DNA from: Caldifarciminota bacterium UBA1063
Lineage (GTDB): Bacteria > Hydrothermota > Hydrothermia > UBA1063
Direction: 5' to 3'
Assembly (NCBI GenBank): GCA_002316275.1
Contig: DCDE01000010.1
Coordinates: 7,099 to 27,510, forward strand
DNA: 20,412 nt
The notes beneath the pieces are model-generated. The model saw only the letters and a list, made by a program, of their open reading frames with translations, was not told the origin of the DNA and searched no databases. Positions within the stretch are counted from its first letter, which is position 1; each line of letters begins with the position of its first letter. Of this stretch, positions 1 through 6,478 are shown in pieces. The position numbers and the translations under genes are program-made.

Positions 1-11
1 AATAACCTCAT
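1..11 (-). CDS. possible start of the next gene, cut by the window edge
   Basis: On the minus strand an ATG at 11 follows the HD-domain stop codon (17-19), and an AGGAG lies at 23-27, 11 nt upstream. This would be the first codons of another gene in the folP operon. Only three codons are visible, so nothing can be said about the product. Confidence 0.3.
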
Positions 12-16
12 ACGGT

Positions 17-568
17 TTAAAGCTCCTCTTTTATACTTTTCATTGCTTCCAGACAAGTCAAAAGAAATTCAGCAAGGGGAATGCCGAGTTCTTCTATACT
101 TTTCATTTGTTCCCTTGATGCACCTGCTGCAAATCTTTTTTCTTTAAACCTCTTCATAATAAACTCAATGTTTAAATTATCTAAAGATTTTGAGGGGTGC
201 ATTAGAGCGCATGCGATTAGAAATCCAGTGGTAGGATCCACAGCATAGATGGCTTTTTCTATATTCTTTTCTCTGTTTTTTTTACCACAGTGAGAAAGAA
301 TCGCATCAAAAATTTCCTCATTCTCGAGTCCTTTTTCTTTCAAAATCTGCACACTTATAAGGCCGTGCTTTTCAGGTATTTCAACAGTTTTCTCATAATC
401 GATGTCGTGGAGTATCCCGGCAATTTCCCAAAGGTTTTCGTCCTCCTTTAGTTTCTTCGCAAGATATTTCATGCAAACACCCGTTGCTAGCATATGCTTA
501 ACAAGGTTAGGTTTCGAAACATATTCTTCTATCCATTCAATTGCTTCTTTTCTCGTAATAATGTTCAT
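17..568 (-). CDS. HD-domain phosphohydrolase family protein
   Basis: A 183-residue cytosolic protein of the HD superfamily, a family of metal-dependent phosphohydrolases acting on nucleotides and other phosphate esters. Visible metal-ligand candidates, in family order, are His25, the His54-Asp55 doublet (in GILHDIDYEK), His68, His93 and a late Asp111. The protein is a single compact domain with no signal peptide or membrane segment, in line with small stand-alone HD proteins. The ATG at 568 is preceded by GGGAGG (579-584), which forms the last sense codons of the upstream gene; the stop of that gene lies between the ribosome site and this ATG, so translation is probably coupled. It is third in a folP operon. 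The substrate cannot be read from the sequence; a nucleotide or pterin phosphate would fit the context but is inference. Confidence 0.85.
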   Translation of the reverse strand: MNIITRKEAIEWIEEYVSKPNLVKHMLATGVCMKYLAKKLKEDENLWEIAGILHDIDYEKTVEIPEKHGLISVQILKEKGLENEEIFDAILSHCGKKNREKNIEKAIYAVDPTTGFLIACALMHPSKSLDNLNIEFIMKRFKEKRFAAGASREQMKSIEELGIPLAEFLLTCLEAMKSIKEEL

Positions 569-575
569 TTTTAAA

Positions 576-944
576 TTACCTCCCTAAGCAAACTGCTATT
601 TTAATCTCGGGAGATTCTATCCACTTTATCTCATCGTTAGTAATAGAGTATCTCCGGTAAAAAATTGTGAAATCATCTATCTTAGTATATTGCTTATGCT
701 TCTTGGTATTTCTCAGGTTATCAATACGCAAGCATCTTATACATACGATATTACCTTCAGTAAGATAAGCTGTTTTTACTTTAAAAGGGTCAAAACTATT
801 TGCAAGTGCGGACGCCAAAAAAGATTTTAGCGAGTTGTTGTAGCATGGCACCTCTTTAAGTTTTTTGGCATCTCTAATATTACAATTACAACTTATGCTG
901 GAAAAAGATCCAAAGCCAAAATCCGCCCCTACTTCGTATGCCAT
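576..944 (-). CDS. unrecognised 122-residue cysteine-containing protein coupled to folP
   Basis: I do not recognise this protein. It has 122 residues with cysteines at 19, 21, 34, 68, 71 and 119, including a CNC and a CIRC (CxxC) pair that could bind a metal or form disulfides. It has no signal peptide and no obvious membrane segment, and its C-terminal half is rich in Lys, Arg and Tyr. The chosen start is the ATG at 944, whose first base is the last base of the folP stop codon (TGATG overlap); a GTG one codon upstream is also possible. There is no convincing ribosome site, so expression probably depends on coupling to folP. Its last codons supply the ribosome site of the HD gene. Tight packing on both sides supports a real gene. 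The function is unknown; the setting suggests a role near folate or nucleotide metabolism, which is weak inference. Confidence 0.6.
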   Translation of the reverse strand: MAYEVGADFGFGSFSSISCNCNIRDAKKLKEVPCYNNSLKSFLASALANSFDPFKVKTAYLTEGNIVCIRCLRIDNLRNTKKHKQYTKIDDFTIFYRRYSITNDEIKWIESPEIKIAVCLGR

Positions 945-1750
945 CACAGTAATGCCTCTATAACTTCTCTCATCTCAAAATGTGGTCTCACGTCGTGTAC
1001 CCTTAATACTTCTATCCTCTTTAAGAGCAAATATGCACTAATAGCCATTGTCCCGTAAAGGCGGTCATCTGGTGGTTGATGGTTTAATAATGCACCTATC
1101 ATGGATTTTCTAGAGTGACCAACAAGGATTGGAAAGCCGATTTCTTTAAATTTTTCAATCTCCTTCAAAATTAGGATATTGTGTTCTAAAGTCTTACCGA
1201 ATCCGATTCCGGGATCTACGATTATTCTACTTTCAGAAACTCCCGACCCCCGAGCGAACGTCGATTGTTTTCTTAAGAAGGAAATTATCTCGGAAATTAC
1301 ATTACCATATTGGGGATTCTTTTGCATATCCCTGGGGTGTCCCTTCATATGCATAATAATGATATAAGTATCATATTTCTTAGCAACATTGACAATTTCT
1401 GGATCAAACTGGAGCCCCGAAATATCATTTATGATAGTCGCTCCCAATTTACAAGCCTCTTCTGCAACTTGATGTTTGTAGGTATCAATAGAAAGTGGAA
1501 TAGGGAATCCTTTCAATTTGCTGAAGATTGGCAAAACACGATCCATTTCTTCTTGAATAGATATAAGGTCAGCACCAGGCCTCGTTGACTCACCACCAAT
1601 ATCGATGATATCTGCCCCTTCGTTCAGCATCTCATCTGCCCTTTTAATTGCCTGATCCAGAACGTAAAATTTTCCTCCATCAAAAAACGAATCGGGAGTA
1701 ATATTTAAAATCCCCATTATCAGAGTTCGGTTTCTGAAATCGAGATTCAC
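944..1750 (-). CDS. folP: dihydropteroate synthase
   Basis: Cytosolic enzyme of folate synthesis. It joins 6-hydroxymethyl-7,8-dihydropterin diphosphate to p-aminobenzoate and is the sulfonamide target. At 268 residues it has the usual size. All the hallmark loops of the TIM barrel are present: NITPDSF (16-22), GGESTRPG (52-59), SIDT (87-90), NDISG (108-112), MHMKG (133-137), DPGIGFGKT (179-187), GHSRKS (211-216) and RVHDV (250-254). The start is a GTG at 1750. An in-frame TAA lies just upstream and the next ATG is inside the first strand, so GTG is the only sensible choice. There is no Shine-Dalgarno sequence; instead a TAAAAT box ends 6 nt before the GTG, suggesting a leaderless message. 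Its stop overlaps the start of the next gene. No other folate genes are in view. Confidence 0.95.
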   Translation of the reverse strand: MNLDFRNRTLIMGILNITPDSFFDGGKFYVLDQAIKRADEMLNEGADIIDIGGESTRPGADLISIQEEMDRVLPIFSKLKGFPIPLSIDTYKHQVAEEACKLGATIINDISGLQFDPEIVNVAKKYDTYIIIMHMKGHPRDMQKNPQYGNVISEIISFLRKQSTFARGSGVSESRIIVDPGIGFGKTLEHNILILKEIEKFKEIGFPILVGHSRKSMIGALLNHQPPDDRLYGTMAISAYLLLKRIEVLRVHDVRPHFEMREVIEALL

Positions 1751-1756
1751 AGATAA

Positions 1757-1762
1757 ATTTTA
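1757..1762 (-). promoter_or_regulatory. possible -10 box of a leaderless folP promoter
   Basis: TAAAAT on the minus strand, separated by exactly 6 nt from the GTG start of folP. The same hexamer serves as -10 in the much better promoter at 10134-10162. No good -35 is visible at 16-18 nt, so this rests on the -10 and the absence of a ribosome site. Confidence 0.4.
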
Positions 1763-1831
1763 ATGCAGGGCTTATGAACAAAGTTTTGAAAAAAGAGGGC
1801 AACTTGTTTCTTATTAGAATTAAATATTAAG

Positions 1832-1860
1832 TTGTAAAAGCGTGAGTCTTTTGATATAAT
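1832..1860 (+). promoter_or_regulatory. extended -10 sigma70-type promoter, leaderless start at 1868
   Basis: TTGTAA (1832-1837), a 17-nt spacer, then TATAAT (1855-1860) with the extended TG at 1852-1853. The -10 overlaps an upstream in-frame ATG at 1859, which rules that ATG out if the promoter is real. The ATG at 1868 lies 7 nt after the box, where transcription would begin. There is no Shine-Dalgarno sequence before 1868. Confidence 0.75.
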
Positions 1861-1867
1861 GTTTGTG

Positions 1868-2398
1868 ATGGATTTAATTTATGAGAAAGGTTATAAGATC
1901 GCAGATGTCCTTACCTTAGCCAGATTTTTCATTGTATTTATATTACTTGCACTTATTCCTGGTAAATCATCGAGTGTAGATCAGTTTATGGTGCTACTTC
2001 TTATCGCCTGGCTTACCGACTGCCTTGATGGATACTTTGCTCGAAAGAGTAAAAGACTTGGTGCCCTTGGCTCTTGGGATGGTTGGGTAGACACCATCAT
2101 GTATCTTGCAGTATTTCTTTATTGCACAGTGATGGGGTATTATTCTGTCTTGTTCTTCATAACACTGATAGTTCTGAATTTTTGCTTAGTATTCTTCACA
2201 AAAAACTTGGAAGTAAATCAGGCCTTTCAATTTTTATACATCATCTTCGGTTTCAGAACATTATTGGAAATCAGTACCGAATGGTCTCTGATAGTTATAT
2301 TGTGGACCATTTTTGTAATTATATTCAAATGGAATCGGTTTAAATGGCAAGTTGTAAATTTTATATCGAGCTTCAAAAATCTACTCACAAAAAAATAG
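1868..2398 (+). CDS. CDP-alcohol phosphatidyltransferase family membrane protein
   Basis: A small integral membrane enzyme of phospholipid or polar-lipid synthesis that transfers a phosphatidyl group from a CDP-linked donor to an alcohol acceptor. From the chosen ATG it has 176 residues with about five to six hydrophobic segments. The metal-binding signature is recognisable as D51-x2-D54-G55-x2-A58-R59, followed by D71 and D75. One residue is missing: the family pattern has 12 residues between AR and the third Asp, and here there are 11, with no Gly at the usual site four residues before that Asp. The acceptor (glycerol phosphate, inositol phosphate, serine or other) cannot be told. An ATG at 1859 would add three residues, but it lies inside the -10 box. 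The 3' end overlaps the convergent UPF0282 gene by 18 nt. Confidence 0.85.
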   Translation: MDLIYEKGYKIADVLTLARFFIVFILLALIPGKSSSVDQFMVLLLIAWLTDCLDGYFARKSKRLGALGSWDGWVDTIMYLAVFLYCTVMGYYSVLFFITLIVLNFCLVFFTKNLEVNQAFQFLYIIFGFRTLLEISTEWSLIVILWTIFVIIFKWNRFKWQVVNFISSFKNLLTKK

Positions 2399-3229
2399 CG
2401 ATCTTCTCCTCGCTTCTAAATATTGTGGTCTTGATCCATCTATACTTGCAGAAGTCCCTACAAATTTTAATGTGTTGAGGCTGAAGATTTCTTCATAATA
2501 ACTTTCCCAGTCCTTATCCCGTGCACTGTGATGATCAATAACTAAGGTATTGATTTTACACTCTCTTATTAAGATTTTAAGTGTATAAATGGATTCATCC
2601 AGTGATTCTTTCTTCACCTTAGAACCTAAAAGATAAGTTGGAAATCCATCAAATATCATCGTATCTATTCGCCTTTTTATGAGAAAGTCCACCATATTAT
2701 GTTCTAATATACCCGATATATCTGAGGTATAAAATAGAGAGGAATTTTCATCTTTAATGTAGACTCCAATTACTTCAGCGCCCACCCCACTAAATCCATG
2801 GGGGACTGGCATTGTGAAGGTAATACTCGTATTTCCAAATTGAAATGTTTTCTCATCTGCTATGATTATTTTGCAGGAATCACCCAGGGCTTTAAAGAAT
2901 GTTTCTGCTCTCTTTTTCTGGTACAGGTTAAGATTTAAAGTATTCTTTACAAATACAATCTTTCCTTCATAAAATTTTGCGTTCCTGTAGTGGTGATGGT
3001 CATAATGATAGTGGGAAATTATTGCTGCATTTGATTTTTTCAAATATTTATTGATATTTCTCCACGTATTCCATAGCGTTACTACTTCCAATTTGTGCGG
3101 TGGTAAATTAAACCTCTTGGGACCTAATGCACATCCAGGATCTATTATAATTCTAAGATCGTATGTTTCGATAAAAGTACTATAGGATCTTACTCCCATG
3201 CTTTCTGAGCCAAGAATTTTTAATTTCAC
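2381..3229 (-). CDS. UPF0282-type metallo-beta-lactamase-fold hydrolase
   Basis: A 282-residue predicted cytosolic metallo-hydrolase. The N-terminus (residues 8-14, SESMGVR) followed by IIIDPGCALGPKRF (27-40) and a proline-rich LPPHKLE matches my memory of the UPF0282 family, known mostly from archaea. The metal site is visible: HYHYDHH (73-79), giving the HxHxDH pattern, His144 in PHG, Asp170 (YTSD) and the late His233-His234 (IDHH). Reaction and substrate are unknown. The start is a GTG at 3229 with no Shine-Dalgarno sequence and a TAAAAT box 6 nt upstream, so a leaderless message is likely. Its last codons overlap the phosphatidyltransferase gene and contain a small hairpin plus T-run that may act as its own terminator. 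It is divergent from the efflux operon. Confidence 0.8.
   Translation of the reverse strand: MKLKILGSESMGVRSYSTFIETYDLRIIIDPGCALGPKRFNLPPHKLEVVTLWNTWRNINKYLKKSNAAIISHYHYDHHHYRNAKFYEGKIVFVKNTLNLNLYQKKRAETFFKALGDSCKIIIADEKTFQFGNTSITFTMPVPHGFSGVGAEVIGVYIKDENSSLFYTSDISGILEHNMVDFLIKRRIDTMIFDGFPTYLLGSKVKKESLDESIYTLKILIRECKINTLVIDHHSARDKDWESYYEEIFSLNTLKFVGTSASIDGSRPQYLEARRRSLFFCE
2389..2414 (-). terminator. possible intrinsic terminator inside the 3' end of the UPF0282 gene
   Basis: On the minus strand AGCGA (2410-2414) pairs with TCGCT (2397-2401) across an 8-nt loop, followed by one A and a run of seven T (2389-2395). The 5-bp stem is short. It lies within the final codons of the UPF0282 gene, just before the stop at 2381-2383, and inside the convergent overlap. 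Confidence 0.35.
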
Positions 3230-3235
3230 TTAGAA

Positions 3236-3241
3236 ATTTTA
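3236..3241 (-). promoter_or_regulatory. possible -10 box of a leaderless UPF0282 promoter
   Basis: TAAAAT on the minus strand, exactly 6 nt before the GTG start at 3229, the same spacing as at folP. No strong -35 is seen at 16-18 nt. There is no Shine-Dalgarno sequence between the box and the start. Confidence 0.4.
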
Positions 3242-3304
3242 GACCCGATCTGTTGCATATACGAACAATCAAGCGGAAAATTACGTCTACTTGTAGGAGG
3301 ACGT

Positions 3305-4561
3305 ATGAATGGTTTTTTTGAATTATTGAAATCCGCATGGTTAACTTTAAAGACAAATAAACTAAGGGCTTTACTTACAACTCTTGGTATCATAGTTGGG
3401 GTTTCGACCGTCATTGCAATGGTTTCAGTGATTGATGGTATCAACAGGTATGTATACCAAGTTCTTGGAAGTATGGGGACTTCAACAGTTTATGTGCAAA
3501 AGTATAAATGGCAATTGACAGGAAGCCTGACAAGAGAGGAAATATGGCAGCTTTCAAGGACTCCAGATTTAACAATTGATGATGCCCGTGTAATAAGAGA
3601 ATTAGATGAGGTCGATCTTGTTTCTGCGATTCAACCTCTAAGGGGTATGACTGCAAGGTATATGGAGAAAACCATTGATGTAAGTCCATCGGGAATCGAA
3701 CCGGAATACCTGGATATTGGTGGTTACGAACTGGCGTCAGGAAGACGATTTATTGAAAATGACATATTTTATAGAAGTAATTATGTTATTATTGGAGATT
3801 TGATAAAGCAGCGATTATTTGGTAATGAAGACCCTATAGGAAAAGAAATATGGCTAAATAGGAGAAAATTTCTCGTAATTGGGGTCCTTGAGCCGAAGGG
3901 ACAGCTAATGGGAGAAAGCATGGATAATGTCGTTTTAATGCCAATCACAACCGCTCAAAAGTATTTTCCTCTTAGAGGGAGATTTGGCCCTCAGAGAGTA
4001 TTTATGAGTATACAAATTGCTGCAAGGGTGCGGGAAGATGTTCCTCTTGAACAGGGAATAAAATCTATTGAAAATTTGCTGCGATCTAGAAGGGGACTCC
4101 GATTTGATGAAGATAATAACTTTTTCCTTAATACATCAGAAATGCTCGTATCTGCGTATAACCAAATAACCGGAGGAATATTTATCGCGATGATTGCAAT
4201 CGCTTCTATGGCATTAATTGTCGGTGGAATAGGCATTATGAATATAATGTTAGTTTCGGTAACTGAGCGTACAAGGGAGATTGGAATACGAAAGGCCGTA
4301 GGGGCAACTCAAAAAGATATCTTAATGCTTTTTTTAATTGAAGCAATATTCTTAACCACGGTAGGCGGCATTATAGGTGTTATACTTGGTTTAATCTTCG
4401 GGGGAGTCTTAGAAGCGTTTACGCCCCTGCCCGCATCCACTCCCCTATGGAGTATCATTTTAGGTTTAGGCTTTTCAACAATAGTGGGGCTATTTTTTGG
4501 AATATACCCGGCGAGAAAGGCTGCGAAGTTGAATCCTGTTGAAGCGTTAAGGTATGAATAA
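3305..4561 (+). CDS. MacB/FtsX-type ABC transporter permease
   Basis: A 418-residue inner-membrane permease of the MacB/LolC/FtsX class, which transmits ATPase motion to a periplasmic domain rather than forming a classical channel. Topology fits the class: one N-terminal membrane helix (about 22-44), a large periplasmic domain (about 45-288), then three C-terminal helices (about 290-312, 338-368, 382-403). The cytoplasmic loop ERTREIGIRKAVGA (321-334) is the conserved ATPase-coupling region, and the C-terminus (YPARKAAKLNPVEALRYE) is typical. Unlike E. coli MacB, no ATPase domain is fused; a separate ATPase lies at the end of the operon. The ATG at 3305 has an AGGAGG-type ribosome site (about 3296-3301). 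It is the first gene of a five-gene pump operon. The substrate is unknown; macrolides, lipopeptides or lipoproteins are possibilities from the family. Confidence 0.9.
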   Translation: MNGFFELLKSAWLTLKTNKLRALLTTLGIIVGVSTVIAMVSVIDGINRYVYQVLGSMGTSTVYVQKYKWQLTGSLTREEIWQLSRTPDLTIDDARVIRELDEVDLVSAIQPLRGMTARYMEKTIDVSPSGIEPEYLDIGGYELASGRRFIENDIFYRSNYVIIGDLIKQRLFGNEDPIGKEIWLNRRKFLVIGVLEPKGQLMGESMDNVVLMPITTAQKYFPLRGRFGPQRVFMSIQIAARVREDVPLEQGIKSIENLLRSRRGLRFDEDNNFFLNTSEMLVSAYNQITGGIFIAMIAIASMALIVGGIGIMNIMLVSVTERTREIGIRKAVGATQKDILMLFLIEAIFLTTVGGIIGVILGLIFGGVLEAFTPLPASTPLWSIILGLGFSTIVGLFFGIYPARKAAKLNPVEALRYE

Positions 4562-4562
4562 A

Positions 4563-4568
4563 AAGGAG
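4563..4568 (+). promoter_or_regulatory. ribosome binding site that sets the start at 4575
   Basis: AAGGAG, 6 nt before the ATG at 4575. The in-frame ATG at 4554 lies upstream of this site, inside the permease gene, and has no ribosome site of its own. Confidence 0.8.
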
Positions 4569-4574
4569 AAATGC

Positions 4575-5228
4575 ATGAAAAATCTTCTTAGGGTCATCGT
4601 GGAACCTGGAAAGGTTTTTGAAGAAGATCAGAAGCCATGGGCACCCTTAATTGCTACTGTCCTAATTGCGATTTGCTACTTTGTCGTTATTCAGGTTGTG
4701 CTAAAGGAAGAAATTTTTTCAATGTCATTACAATATATAGAAGGTCTTCCCGAGGCTCAGAGAGAAGCGGCTACTGCTGCTCTACAGTCAAGAACAAGAA
4801 TGGTAACTGCGCTTTTTACGATAATTCTGTTGATACCCCTAAAAGTTCTAATTCAAGCCCTGATCTATAATGTGAGTGTCCCTCTCCTTGGTGGAGAAAT
4901 AACCTACTTCAAGTCGCTAACGGTGTTGAGTTTTGCCAATTTTATTTCCATACTTTCGGATGTAGTGAAGTTGCCCATTGCAATCTTCACACGTAACCCT
5001 GTGCCCAGGACGGATCTTGGTATTTTGGTTGGTAACTCAAAAAGCTACCTGGCTACTGTTTTGAGTCAGGTAGACCCATTTACTATTTGGTCTCTTTTTA
5101 TCATAGCCCTTGGACTCGAGAAATATGGGAAAATGAAGAAGAGCAATGCGGCTATTCTTGTAGCGATTCTCTGGATTGTCTATATTTTTGGAATCTTTCC
5201 TCAACTTATGGTAAGGGGGAATGTATGA
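4575..5228 (+). CDS. Yip1-like polytopic membrane protein
   Basis: A 217-residue membrane protein with a short cytosolic N-terminus (RVIVEPGKVFEEDQKPW, residues 6-22) that resembles the opening of bacterial Yip1-domain proteins, followed by about five hydrophobic segments (about 23-43, 75-98, 112-138, 158-180, 191-210). A polar stretch around 45-72 lies between the first two. The function of bacterial Yip1 proteins is poorly known. The ATG at 4575 is chosen over 4554 because AAGGAG lies just before it. The stop (5226-5228) overlaps the start of the TolC-like gene by 4 nt, so it is built into the pump operon between permease and channel, suggesting an accessory role in assembly or membrane placement. 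The Yip1 assignment is moderately sure; the role is inference. Confidence 0.75.
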   Translation: MKNLLRVIVEPGKVFEEDQKPWAPLIATVLIAICYFVVIQVVLKEEIFSMSLQYIEGLPEAQREAATAALQSRTRMVTALFTIILLIPLKVLIQALIYNVSVPLLGGEITYFKSLTVLSFANFISILSDVVKLPIAIFTRNPVPRTDLGILVGNSKSYLATVLSQVDPFTIWSLFIIALGLEKYGKMKKSNAAILVAILWIVYIFGIFPQLMVRGNV

Positions 5229-6478
5229 TGAAGTTGCTTTTAATTTTGTTTCTATCCAGCCAGAGTGCTGATAGCATTTATCTTAGCTATGATAATTTAA
5301 TTGAAGTTGCAGAAAAATACTCACCTGCCTTAAAGGAGATTAAATTCAATTTAGGAGCCTCAAGAACAGGTATAGCAGGCGATATTGCACGTTTCCTTGG
5401 AAGTGGAGAGTTTACCATCTCTAAGACTGACATCACCTACCAAAATCCTCCTCAGGAAATTACACCCCTGTATTCTTCTTATCTGACTCTCAGCACGAAC
5501 TTACTGTCCACGAGTAACTTATTTAATACTATAAACTCCTATTTTGGGTTCAAGAGCGATGAGGTGAACTGCCAGAACCTTAGGGAACAATTTATTTTGA
5601 ATCTTAAGACGCAGTATTTGAATACAATAAAGCTTAAAAAGACGCTGGAGGCTTATTCTAAAGCTGTAGAACGAAGTAAAATTTACTACGATCTTGTTAA
5701 TGAAAGGTATAAGATGGGGATGGTTTCTAAAGTAGATTTACTTACTGCAGAAATTGAACTCAAGAATGCTGAGATCAACTTTCTGAACTCAAGAAATGCA
5801 TATCTTAAAAGCCTCGAGCAGATCAAGTCTCTTTTAGGAATTACAGCAAGTAATGCTATAGAACTCGTGGATTATATACCAAAAATTGATAGTATAGTCC
5901 CAGCCAATCCGGAAGAGCTGGTCAACACTGCAATGAAACATAATGCTACATTGATAGGCTCCAAAAATTTAATGAATACTGCGAGGACTAATTTAATTTA
6001 CACTATTAGTTCATTCGTACCACAGGTCTCTTTTGGTAAAACCTGGTATTATCAAGGCTCTGATATTCCCGAAGCATTATCTAACTACGGAGAAACGGAA
6101 AATTGGACCATTAAGGCATATATTAATATTTTAAATTACCCTTTTTCTGTTGTTCAACAAGCTCAAGTTGAACGGTCTCTTTCTTATAGCTATAAAAAAT
6201 CCGTTTTTGATGTAGCAGCAAAGGTTAGGAGTGCCTATGACGACTTGCAATACTATTTCAATACGCTTGATCTTGCGGAGCTGCGTTTTGAACAAGCTAA
6301 ATCGGCATACGAACTTGCCAGTGCTCAGTATAAGGAAGGTTTGGTATCTATATTGCAACTTATGGATACTGAAGCAAGCTTGTTACAGAGCGAAGTAGGG
6401 CTTATTGATGCTATGTACAACTATACAATAGCTAAAGAAACCTTAAACTTTTTAGTTGGAACGGAGGTATTTAGATGA
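5225..6478 (+). CDS. TolC-family outer membrane efflux protein
   Basis: A 417-residue outer-membrane channel subunit, the exit duct of a tripartite pump. The N-terminus is a short signal peptide (about residues 1-17, LLLILFL core). The mature part has the repeated TolC pattern: YDNLIEVAEKYSPALKEIK near the start, then long amphipathic helices, with matching motifs in both halves (YNxRYKMGMVSKVDLLTAE-like at about 162-177 and YELASAQYKEGLVSILQLMDTE near 360-381). It ends, as the family does, with a helix leading to LNFLVG. The reading frame stays open 138 nt further upstream, but that part is a shadow of the Yip1 gene. The ATG at 5225 overlaps the Yip1 stop and follows AAGGGG (5213-5218). The stop overlaps the adaptor start by 4 nt (6475-6478). 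Confidence 0.9.
   Translation: MMKLLLILFLSSQSADSIYLSYDNLIEVAEKYSPALKEIKFNLGASRTGIAGDIARFLGSGEFTISKTDITYQNPPQEITPLYSSYLTLSTNLLSTSNLFNTINSYFGFKSDEVNCQNLREQFILNLKTQYLNTIKLKKTLEAYSKAVERSKIYYDLVNERYKMGMVSKVDLLTAEIELKNAEINFLNSRNAYLKSLEQIKSLLGITASNAIELVDYIPKIDSIVPANPEELVNTAMKHNATLIGSKNLMNTARTNLIYTISSFVPQVSFGKTWYYQGSDIPEALSNYGETENWTIKAYINILNYPFSVVQQAQVERSLSYSYKKSVFDVAAKVRSAYDDLQYYFNTLDLAELRFEQAKSAYELASAQYKEGLVSILQLMDTEASLLQSEVGLIDAMYNYTIAKETLNFLVGTEVFR

Noticed and set aside
3242..3300. Promoter for the efflux operon
   Set aside because: TATACG-like and TTGCAT-like boxes occur, but no pair has acceptable spacing, so I do not call one although a promoter should exist here.
5087..5224. 46-codon N-terminal extension of the TolC-like protein
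   Set aside because: It overlaps the Yip1 gene out of frame, lacks a ribosome site and would bury the signal peptide; the start at 5225 has both a ribosome site and a proper signal sequence.
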